Shown: positions 5,172 to 11,193 of the stretch, in pieces
Layout: every line of letters starts with the position of its first letter
Position numbering within the stretch: position 1 is the first letter of the stretch
DNA from: DASQWC01 sp035640475
GTDB taxonomy: Bacteria; Actinomycetota; JAICYB01
Direction of reading: 5' to 3'
DNA: 11,193 bases
Assembly: GCA_035640475.1 (NCBI GenBank)
Contig: DASQWC010000184.1
Location: forward strand, 1 to 11,193
Notes under the pieces: model-generated
Seen by the model: the letters and a program-made list of their open reading frames with translations, nothing else
The model's database searches: none
Told to the model about the DNA's origin: nothing
Program-made: the position numbers and the translations under genes

Positions 5172-5963
5172 ATGCGCTTGTGGCTGGAAGTCGCCGTGCG
5201 CGGGTTTCGGCGGTACGCGACATATCGAGGAGCGACGCTCGCGGGTGTCTTTACGAACACCGCGTTCGGCTTCTTCACCGCGTATGTCTACATAGCGGTG
5301 TTCCGCATGGTGCCGCACATCGGCGGCTTCGACCTGCGCGACGTCCTGACCTACAACTTCGTCGTCCAGGGAATGATCATGCCGCTCTACGTCTGGGGCT
5401 GGATGGAGCTGGCGGAAACGGTTCGCACCGGCCAGGTCGCGACCGATCTGTATCGTCCGATCGACTACCAGTTCTACTGGCTCTCCCAAGACTTGGGTCG
5501 CGCCTTTTATCACGCGACGCTGCGCGGTATCGGGCCCTTCGTGATCGGCGCGCTCGCGTTCTCGCTGCGTCTCCCGACCGAGCCATACACGTGGCTCGCG
5601 TTCGCCGTCAGCTTTGTGCTCGCGGTGAGCGTGAGCTTCGCGCTGCGGTTCATGGTGAACCTGTCGGCGTTCTGGCTCCTGGAGATCCGCGGCGTCCTCA
5701 CCATCGCCCAGGCAAGCTGGACGCTCCTGTCCGGATTCCTGGTTCCGCTCGCGTTCTTCCCCGACGGGATCCGCGAGATCGTCCTGAAGCTGCCGTTCGC
5801 CGCGATGATCGCGGTGCCGGCCGATGTGTTCCTGGAGCGCGTGACGGGGGCCGATGTCGTTGCCGCGCTCGGATTCCAGTTTGCGTGGGTTGTGATTCTC
5901 CTCGGCATGGGCCGCCTCCTGCTCGCTGCGGCAACACGAAAGCTGGTGGTGCAGGGTGGGTAG
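5172..5963 (+). CDS. ABC-2-type exporter permease, DUF990 family (first of pair)
   Basis: A 263-aa inner-membrane protein with about six hydrophobic segments, near residues 22-46, 58-78, 112-133, 138-160, 173-195 and 228-252. The loop motif RTGQVATDLYRPIDYQFYWL (85-104) matches the (R/T)G....L.RP loop conserved in this permease type. Together with the next two genes it forms the COG4586/COG4587/COG3694 set, filed in TCDB (from memory) under the ethyl viologen exporter or DUF990 family, whose studied member is Synechocystis EvrABC. It therefore probably forms half of the channel of a drug- or metabolite-exporting ABC transporter; the natural substrate is unknown. ATG 5172 is preferred over TTG 5154 because AGGGGA is correctly spaced before it. 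It overlaps the next permease by eight bases. Confidence 0.9.
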   Translation: MRLWLEVAVRGFRRYATYRGATLAGVFTNTAFGFFTAYVYIAVFRMVPHIGGFDLRDVLTYNFVVQGMIMPLYVWGWMELAETVRTGQVATDLYRPIDYQFYWLSQDLGRAFYHATLRGIGPFVIGALAFSLRLPTEPYTWLAFAVSFVLAVSVSFALRFMVNLSAFWLLEIRGVLTIAQASWTLLSGFLVPLAFFPDGIREIVLKLPFAAMIAVPADVFLERVTGADVVAALGFQFAWVVILLGMGRLLLAAATRKLVVQGG

Positions 5964-6759
5964 CACGCTCGGGATCTACCGGCGTATCGGCGCTTCCCGT
6001 GTGCGTGCCCAGGCCCAGTACCGGCTCTCTCTCGGCCTCCAGGTGTGCGGAACGTTCCTCTTCGCCTTCATGGACTTCGTGATGATCCTCATCCTCTTCA
6101 CGCACTTCTCACAGCTCGCCGGCTGGTCGCTCGGCGAGATCGCGTTTCTGTACGGGACGTCGTACATGCCGTTTCGTGGCGTGGACGTACTGATGACGAA
6201 CATGGATCAGCTGCCGACGCACATTCGGCTCGGCACATTCGATCAGGTGTTGACGCGTCCCCTCGGTTCTCTCGGCCAGATCCTCACCGGCGACCTCGAC
6301 GTCCGCCACGTCGGTGGAATGGTGCAGGGGGCGCTCGTGCTTGCGTACGCGCTCGCGCAGGTGTCGATCGACTGGACTCCGACTCGGGTCCTCGTTCTGG
6401 CTTCGATGATCTTGAGCGCCGTCGTCATCTTCGGCGCCGTTTGGGTGGCTACGAATTCGATCGCGTTCTGGACGACCGACGGCAGAGAAGTCGCCAACAC
6501 GTTCACCTACGGTGGCAACTACGTGACCAACTACCCGATACACATCTTCGGGCGCTGGTTGCGCCGGGTGCTCACCTTCGGCATCCCGCTGGCCTTCGTG
6601 AACTACTATCCCTCGCTCTACGTTCTCGGTCGACGCGACGTGACCGAAGCGCCGTCGTGGTTCCCGTTCCTTTCGCCCGTCGCGGCGATCGTCGTCTCGA
6701 TCGTGGCCGGCATGGTCTGGCGCGTCGCCGTGCGCCATTACCGGAGCACGGGAAGTTGA
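5956..6759 (+). CDS. ABC-2-type exporter permease, DUF990 family (second of pair)
   Basis: A 267-aa membrane protein starting at GTG 5956, eight bases inside the first permease gene. Roughly six hydrophobic segments are visible, near residues 27-50, 58-76, 120-138, 143-167, 203-222 and 237-260. The loop IRLGTFDQVLTRPL (90-103) is the family signature (G.FD.VLTRPL). TYGGNYVTNYPIHIFGRWLRRVLTF, taken in two parts around residues 184-208, also fits the COG3694-type partner. It would pair with the preceding permease to make a heterodimeric channel powered by the ATPase encoded immediately downstream. Its TGA stop overlaps the ATPase start as TTGA, implying translational coupling and fixed stoichiometry. 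Confidence 0.9.
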   Translation: MGSTLGIYRRIGASRVRAQAQYRLSLGLQVCGTFLFAFMDFVMILILFTHFSQLAGWSLGEIAFLYGTSYMPFRGVDVLMTNMDQLPTHIRLGTFDQVLTRPLGSLGQILTGDLDVRHVGGMVQGALVLAYALAQVSIDWTPTRVLVLASMILSAVVIFGAVWVATNSIAFWTTDGREVANTFTYGGNYVTNYPIHIFGRWLRRVLTFGIPLAFVNYYPSLYVLGRRDVTEAPSWFPFLSPVAAIVVSIVAGMVWRVAVRHYRSTGS

Positions 6760-7763
6760 GTCCACGCCGGAGCGGAGCGGAGGCGCAAGTCGTCGAGCTG
6801 GGCGACATTCGGAAGACGTTCGTCGTCCGGCGTCCCCAGCCGGACGCCCGTGGTCTGGATCGCTTGAAACGCAAGCGAATGGAGGTCCACGCCGTCGACG
6901 GCGTGTCGTTGTCCGTCGGCGCGGGGGAGATGGTCGGGTACGTCGGCCCAAACGGCGCCGGCAAGTCCACGACCGTGAAGATGCTCACGGGCATCCTCGT
7001 CCCGTCATCGGGGCGCATCCGTGTGCTCGGGCTGGAGCCGTCGCGGCAGCGCGTCGAGCTGGCGAAACGAATCGGCGTCGTCTTCGGCCAGCGCACGCAG
7101 CTGTGGTGGGACCTGCCGCTGCGCGATTCTTTCGAGCTGCTTCGGCACATCTACCGCGTTCCGGAGGATCGATACGCGAAGAACCTCGATGCTTTCACGA
7201 GCATCCTCGAGCTCGGACCGTTTCTCGACACGCCGGTCCGGCAGCTCTCGCTCGGGCAGCGCATGCGCGGAGACCTCGCGGCGGCGCTGTTGCACGATCC
7301 GGAGATCCTGTTCCTGGACGAGCCGACGATCGGGCTCGACGTCGTCGCAAAGGCAAGCATTCGCGAATTCCTCGCCGAGCGGAACCGCGACAGGGGCACG
7401 ACGGTGCTGCTGACGACCCACGACATGGACGACATCGAACGGCTGTGCAGACGGATGCTGATCATCGACCACGGTCACGTGATCTACGACGGCGACCTCG
7501 ACACGGTGAAGCGCCGTTTCGGAGCCGAGACCGTGCTCGTCGTCGATCTCGTCGAGCCGGGACCGCCTCTAGATGTCGCCGGCGCCCGCGTAACGAAAGT
7601 CGACGGTCCGCGCCAATGGCTGACGTTCCGGCGCGACGAGGTAACGGCGTCGGATCTCATCGCAACGGTCGCCGCGCGCGCACAGATCCGGGACCTGGCG
7701 CTCGAGGATCCGGCAATCGAGGACGTCGTCCGGCGCATCTACACCGAGGGAATCGATTCATGA
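6756..7763 (+). CDS. ABC exporter ATP-binding protein, COG4586 type
   Basis: A 335-aa ATPase with Walker A GPNGAGKST at residues 64-72, Q-loop FGQRTQLWWDLP near 110-121, signature LSLGQ at 164-168, Walker B ILFLDEP at 184-190 followed by TIGLD, and H-loop TTHDMDD with H222. FGQRTQLWWDLP and LSLGQRMRGDLAAALLHDPE are hallmarks of the COG4586 branch that always partners DUF990-type permeases. A basic insertion (RGLDRLKRKR, 32-41) before the first strand is also usual there. The C-terminal 90 residues form an accessory domain. The only fitting start is TTG 6756, overlapping the permease stop as TTGA, with GGAG at 6743-6746; longer open frame upstream is a shadow of the permease gene. It overlaps the fusion gene as ATGA. 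Confidence 0.95.
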   Translation: MSPRRSGAEAQVVELGDIRKTFVVRRPQPDARGLDRLKRKRMEVHAVDGVSLSVGAGEMVGYVGPNGAGKSTTVKMLTGILVPSSGRIRVLGLEPSRQRVELAKRIGVVFGQRTQLWWDLPLRDSFELLRHIYRVPEDRYAKNLDAFTSILELGPFLDTPVRQLSLGQRMRGDLAAALLHDPEILFLDEPTIGLDVVAKASIREFLAERNRDRGTTVLLTTHDMDDIERLCRRMLIIDHGHVIYDGDLDTVKRRFGAETVLVVDLVEPGPPLDVAGARVTKVDGPRQWLTFRRDEVTASDLIATVAARAQIRDLALEDPAIEDVVRRIYTEGIDS

Positions 7764-9286
7764 AGCCACCCGGCGACCTCCTCGAGCGTGTCGAACGCCT
7801 GCTCGACTCGCGGCCGGTGGGCTGGCAGCACGCTCACGGCGGCTACTCGATCGCCGAGCGCTGGTCGCTCGATCTGGAAGACGGACGCCGTGTCTTTGCA
7901 AAGATGGCGCCGACCGACGACCTCGCAACACGTCTCCGCGACGAGTACACGAACATGTCGGCAATCAAGGCCGACTACCGCTGCGAGATCTATGCGTGGG
8001 AAGACGGTGCGAGACCCCTTCTCGTCCTGGAGGACCTGAGCAAGGGCCGGTGGCCTCCACCGTGGGAGCCGAGCGACGTCGAGCGAGTCATCGCAACGCT
8101 CGAGCGAGTGTGGTCGACGCCTCCACCGGAACACATGCAGGATGCGCGCCGCTTCCTCGAGATGTTCTCGGGATGGGAGCGAATTCGTGAGGATCCGGAC
8201 GGTTTTCTGTCGCTGGGGATCGCGTCACGCGACTGGCTCGATGCGAGTCTCGATGTGTTGGCCGACGCGGCTCGCAGAGCACCACTGGAGGGCTCTGAGC
8301 TCCTTCACTTGGATGTGCGCAGCGACAACATGTGTTTCGCTGGAGATCGGATCGTCCTCGTTGACTGGAACTGGGCTTCGCTCGGTCCGCGCAACCTCGA
8401 CCTCGCGTGCTGGCTGCCGGCGCTCCGGCTGGAGGGCGGGCCGTTGCCGGAGGAGGTCGCGCCGGGTCTCGGCGAGTACGCAGCCGGAGTCGCGGCATTC
8501 TTCGCGAGCTACGCACACCTGCCGGCCCCCGAAGGGGCGCCCACGGTTCGACGGTTCCAGTTGCGACAGCTGCGGATTGCGCTGCCGTGGGCGTGCCGCG
8601 AGCTCGGCCTGCCGCGTCCGGAGCTCGGGGACGTCACGGCCGAGATCGAGGATGCCAACGCCGACGTCGAGGCAGGGCAGATCACCGAAGACGAGTGGTA
8701 TGCACGAATCGAGGAGCCGCTCGCCGACGCGTACCTGTCGCACGAGGAGCCGTGGCGTCAGTCGGGAAAAGGCGGCGACGACGCCGAGTGGCGCTGGGGC
8801 AGGGAGCTTGCACTGGACGTCGTCCAAGACGGCGACGCCGTCCTCGACGTGGGTTGTGCCAACGGATACCTCATGGAGAGCTTCCACCGCTGGGGAGCCG
8901 AACGAGGCGTGCGGGTTGAGCCCTACGGCGTCGACATCTCGTGGCGTCTGGCTTCACTCGCACGCCGGCGCCTGCCGCAGTGGGCCGACCGGATCTACGA
9001 CGCGAACGTGATGCGGTGGACGCCCCCGCGTCGGTTCGACGTCGTCCACACGGCGCTCGATTACATGCCGACGTTCAAGCGGCGCGAGCACATCGAGCGT
9101 GTGTTGCGCGACTTCCTCGTCCCCGGGGGCCGGGTCGTCCTGCGCGGTGCGCGCATGCCCAAGGGCCCGGACCCCGCGAAGGAGCTCGAGGACTGCGGCT
9201 ATCGTCCGGACGGCATCATCGACTCGCGTCATCCGGAGACGAACGAGGTTCGCCGCACCGCTTGGCTTCGCTCACCGTTACCCTAA
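7760..9286 (+). CDS. Aminoglycoside phosphotransferase-like kinase fused to class I SAM methyltransferase
   Basis: A 508-aa two-domain protein. Residues 1 to about 300 resemble the APH/choline-kinase fold (PF01636 type): RVFAK with a candidate ATP-binding lysine near K48, LLVLEDLS at the hinge, catalytic loop HLDVRSDN (H183, D185, N190), and metal-binding VLVDWNWAS (D202), where typical members read HGDLHPGN and vIDWE. Residues from about 311 form a class I SAM methyltransferase: EEPWRQSG, motif I VLDVGCANGYL (361-371) followed by YGVDIS, and LVPGGRVVLRGARM. The C-terminal half matches, from memory, a stand-alone actinobacterial methyltransferase family. ATG 7760 overlaps the ATPase stop as ATGA, so it belongs to the exporter operon. 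The frame is continuous across the junction. Substrate is unknown; a small molecule also handled by the exporter is the natural guess. Regulatory or homoserine-kinase-like roles remain possible. Confidence 0.88.
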   Translation: MKPPGDLLERVERLLDSRPVGWQHAHGGYSIAERWSLDLEDGRRVFAKMAPTDDLATRLRDEYTNMSAIKADYRCEIYAWEDGARPLLVLEDLSKGRWPPPWEPSDVERVIATLERVWSTPPPEHMQDARRFLEMFSGWERIREDPDGFLSLGIASRDWLDASLDVLADAARRAPLEGSELLHLDVRSDNMCFAGDRIVLVDWNWASLGPRNLDLACWLPALRLEGGPLPEEVAPGLGEYAAGVAAFFASYAHLPAPEGAPTVRRFQLRQLRIALPWACRELGLPRPELGDVTAEIEDANADVEAGQITEDEWYARIEEPLADAYLSHEEPWRQSGKGGDDAEWRWGRELALDVVQDGDAVLDVGCANGYLMESFHRWGAERGVRVEPYGVDISWRLASLARRRLPQWADRIYDANVMRWTPPRRFDVVHTALDYMPTFKRREHIERVLRDFLVPGGRVVLRGARMPKGPDPAKELEDCGYRPDGIIDSRHPETNEVRRTAWLRSPLP

Positions 9287-9293
9287 GCGGACC

Positions 9294-10211
9294 ATGCATT
9301 TCCGGAAGTATCACGGCGCGGGCAACGACTTCATCATGCTGCCCGACCTCGATGCGCGACTCGGCCCGGCGGAGTCCCTTCCGGCGGACCTCGTCGTCGC
9401 GCTGTGCGACCGTCATACCGGTGTTGGGGCCGACGGCGTCGTTCGCATCATCGGCGGGCCGGCGGATCCCGAGGCGGCCGCGGCCGGCGCTGCGTACCGT
9501 TTCGATCTCTACAATGCCGACGGCCTGCCGGCCGAGGTTTCCGGCAACGGCCTGCGCTGCCTCGTGGCGCTCGAGCGATCCGAGCGTCGCATTCAGGACG
9601 GCGAGCACCGGATCCTGACGGGCGGCGGCGTCGTCCGAGCGATCCTCGACGGCTCGCGCATCTCGATCGATATGGGCCGTGCGAGCATGCTGCGCGAGGA
9701 CGTGCCGATGAGGGGAAGCGGCCCGTCGCTGCGCGCCGCGATCGATCTCGACGGGATGGAGATCGTCGGGAGCGCGGTCGGCATCGGCAACCCGCATTTC
9801 GTGATCTTCGTCTCCGATCTGGGACGGCCGCTGGATCGCGACCTCGTGCAGGACCTCGGCCCCCGGATCGAGCACCACCCGGATTTTCCCGCCCGCGTGA
9901 ACGTCGAGTTCGTCGATGTGGAGACGCCGGTCAAGCTGCGCGTGCGCACCTGGGAGCGCGGCGTCGGGGAGACGATGGCGTGCGGGTCGGGAGCGTGCGC
10001 CGTCGCGTTCGCGTCGGCGGCGCTGCAGCGCACCGGTGATCACGTCGTCGTCGAGGAGCTCGGCGGCGAGCTGGAGCTCGAGATCGACGAGGGCTCGCAC
10101 GTGTGGCTCACCGGTCCGGCCGAGGAGATCTTCGCCGGGACGATCGATCGCCGCTGGCTCGTCGCGCGCGGCCTCGGCGCTCACGTCGAGCTGGTCGCGG
10201 AGGCAACGTGA
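9294..10211 (+). CDS. dapF: Diaminopimelate epimerase DapF, first catalytic Cys replaced by Ser
   Basis: Interconverts LL- and meso-diaminopimelate for lysine and peptidoglycan synthesis. The 305-aa protein has the two-fold DapF pattern: KYHGAGNDF at 5-13, DRHTGVGADG at 39-48, YNADGLPAEVSGNGLRC at 73-89, GIGNPHFVIF, and the C-terminal catalytic ACGSGACA with C230. In typical DapF the first half reads CGNG and its Cys is one of the two acid/base thiols; here the codon at 9540-9542 is TCC, giving S83. The second cysteine, C89, is kept. From memory some actinobacterial and other DapF sequences also carry SGNG, so this may be a natural variant rather than an inactivated enzyme. ATG 9294 lies seven bases after the fusion gene stop, with only a weak Shine-Dalgarno, so coupling to the upstream operon is likely. 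GTGA overlap with the next gene. Confidence 0.93.
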   Translation: MHFRKYHGAGNDFIMLPDLDARLGPAESLPADLVVALCDRHTGVGADGVVRIIGGPADPEAAAAGAAYRFDLYNADGLPAEVSGNGLRCLVALERSERRIQDGEHRILTGGGVVRAILDGSRISIDMGRASMLREDVPMRGSGPSLRAAIDLDGMEIVGSAVGIGNPHFVIFVSDLGRPLDRDLVQDLGPRIEHHPDFPARVNVEFVDVETPVKLRVRTWERGVGETMACGSGACAVAFASAALQRTGDHVVVEELGGELELEIDEGSHVWLTGPAEEIFAGTIDRRWLVARGLGAHVELVAEAT

Positions 10212-11193
10212 GCACGTTCCGCGCGGCGCGGCGCATCACGGGTCTTCCCCCGTACTTGTTCGCCGAGCTCGACAAGCGAGTGGCGGCCAAGCGTGCCGAA
10301 GGCGCGGATGTCATCTCCTTCGGCATAGGCGACCCGGACTTCCCGACACCACCCCACATCGTCCAGGCGCTCAAAGTCGCGGCGGACGACCCGACAACGC
10401 ACAACTACCCCTCGTATTCGGGACTGCCGGCGCTGCGCGATGCGATCGCGGCGTGGATGCAACGGCGCTTCGGCGTGTCCCTCGATCCGGCGACGGAGGT
10501 CCTGCCGATTTGGGGATCCAAGGAAGGGATCGTCCATCTGCCGTGGGCGATGATCGACGACGGCGATGTGGCGCTGTGCGCCGACCCCGGATATCCGCCC
10601 TACGACACGTCGATCAGGCTCGCCGGCGGTGAACCGGTCTCGCTCCTGCTCTCACCCGACGACGGGTTCCTGCCGAGGCTGAGCGAGGTCCCGGACGGCG
10701 TCGCGCAACGGACGAAGCTGATGTTCCTCGACTACCCGTCGAATCCGACGGGCGCGACGTGTGATCTTTCGTTCTTCGAGGAGGCCGTCGACTTCGGACG
10801 ACGTCACGACGTGCTCATCGCGCACGACGCTGCGTATTCGGAAGTGACGTTCGACGGCTACACCGCGCCGAGCGTGCTTCAGGTCGACGGCGCGAAGGAC
10901 GTCGCGGTCGAGATCCACTCGTTCTCGAAGACGTACAACATGACCGGCTGGCGCATCGGCTGGGCCGCGGGCAATGCCGCTGCCATTGCGGCGCTCGCCC
11001 GCGTCAAGGCTTTCGTCGATACCGGCCAGTTCCTGCCGGTGCAGGCCGCGGCCGCAGCCGCGCTCGCGAGCTACGACGAATGGGTGCCCGGGAACGTGGC
11101 GGCGTTCCGCCAGCGGCGGGACGTGCTGGTCGCATCCTTGCGCGAGGCAGGACTGGAGGCGACCGCGCCGGCCGCCACCATGTACCTGTGGGT
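10208..11193 (+). CDS. dapL: PLP aminotransferase, LL-diaminopimelate aminotransferase (DapL)-like, 3' truncated by window
   Basis: A fold-type I aminotransferase, 328 complete codons visible before the window ends. It starts at GTG 10208 within a GTGA overlap with dapF. Landmarks are FGIGDPDFPTPPH at 38-50, HNYPSYSGLPALRDAIAAW, GSKEGI, ADPGYPPYD, LDYPSNPTGA, HDAAYSEV, and the Schiff-base lysine K241 in HSFSKTYNMTGWRIGW. The GIGDPD.PTP, GSKEGI and SFSKTYNMTGWRIGW combination matches the DapL-like LL-diaminopimelate aminotransferase group, which makes LL-DAP directly from tetrahydrodipicolinate; DapF next door would use the product. N-succinyl-DAP aminotransferase (DapC) or another class I/II aminotransferase cannot be excluded. 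About 50-60 C-terminal residues are probably beyond the window. Confidence 0.85.
   Translation, partial: MSTFRAARRITGLPPYLFAELDKRVAAKRAEGADVISFGIGDPDFPTPPHIVQALKVAADDPTTHNYPSYSGLPALRDAIAAWMQRRFGVSLDPATEVLPIWGSKEGIVHLPWAMIDDGDVALCADPGYPPYDTSIRLAGGEPVSLLLSPDDGFLPRLSEVPDGVAQRTKLMFLDYPSNPTGATCDLSFFEEAVDFGRRHDVLIAHDAAYSEVTFDGYTAPSVLQVDGAKDVAVEIHSFSKTYNMTGWRIGWAAGNAAAIAALARVKAFVDTGQFLPVQAAAAAALASYDEWVPGNVAAFRQRRDVLVASLREAGLEATAPAATMYLW

Noticed and set aside
5055..5966. N-terminal extension of the unknown minus-strand protein to 506 aa
   Set aside because: This part lies antisense to the first permease, has a charged shadow-like composition, and would cross the A-rich divergent promoter.
7103..7759. 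Upstream extension of the kinase/methyltransferase frame
   Set aside because: It overlaps the ATPase gene out of frame and is Arg-rich with no motifs. ATG 7760 in the ATGA overlap gives a normal kinase N-terminus.
8600..8760. Frameshift or missed gene boundary between kinase and methyltransferase halves
   Set aside because: The frame is continuous with normal codon use through the linker, and no stop, Shine-Dalgarno or good internal start was seen, so a true fusion is the simpler reading.
1..11193. CRISPR arrays, tRNA or rRNA genes, insertion sequences, phage genes
   Set aside because: No spaced repeat array, cloverleaf with a conserved T-loop, rRNA segment, transposase motif or terminal inverted repeats were seen on reading both strands.

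Overview
The window is GC-rich, about two-thirds G+C by eye, and very compact. It uses many GTG starts and 4-base start/stop overlaps. Its backbone is a gene order that, from memory, is typical of Actinobacteria: miaB, a short conserved protein, a class III extradiol-dioxygenase-like protein, miaA, then dapF. In Mycobacterium tuberculosis this corresponds to the miaB - Rv2728c-like - miaA - dapF - hflX region. An LL-diaminopimelate-aminotransferase-like gene directly after dapF points to a less-studied high-GC actinobacterial lineage (Thermoleophilia-like or similar) rather than Streptomyces or Mycobacterium. The lineage is inference; no 16S or marker tree is available here.

Layout. (1) 1-2105, plus strand: the end of an unknown upstream gene or spacer with a very strong GC hairpin, then an EVE-domain protein, miaB and a 63-aa conserved small protein. 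The last three are chained by GTGA overlaps. (2) 2102-2635, minus strand: an RmlC-like sugar-epimerase-family protein whose stop codon overlaps that of the small protein. (3) 2681-4449, plus strand: the extradiol-dioxygenase-like protein and miaA, again coupled by GTGA. (4) 4446-5054, minus strand: an unrecognised soluble protein whose stop overlaps the miaA stop. (5) 5055-5171: an A+T-rich divergent intergenic region with phased direct repeats, a small palindrome and a clear -10 box. (6) 5172-9286, plus strand: a tightly overlapping operon of two DUF990-type ABC permeases (COG4587/COG3694 type), their COG4586-type ATPase, and one 508-aa protein. That protein joins an aminoglycoside-phosphotransferase-like kinase fold to a class I SAM-dependent methyltransferase. 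(7) 9294-11193, plus strand: dapF, and an LL-DAP-aminotransferase-like gene that runs off the window.

How the genes work together. MiaA prenylates A37 of tRNAs and MiaB methylthiolates the product (i6A to ms2i6A). The EVE-domain neighbour belongs to a fold that binds modified bases. DapL-type aminotransferase and DapF would make meso-diaminopimelate for lysine and peptidoglycan. The block at 4446-9286 does not belong to either theme. Its exporter plus kinase/methyltransferase fusion looks like a small-molecule modification-and-export (detoxification, self-resistance or biosynthetic) module placed between miaA and dapF. This block is the most novel part of the window. Second looks are also merited for a DapF whose first catalytic cysteine is serine, an extradiol-like protein with Arg in its Asp-His-Gly motif, and the repeat-bearing divergent promoter.
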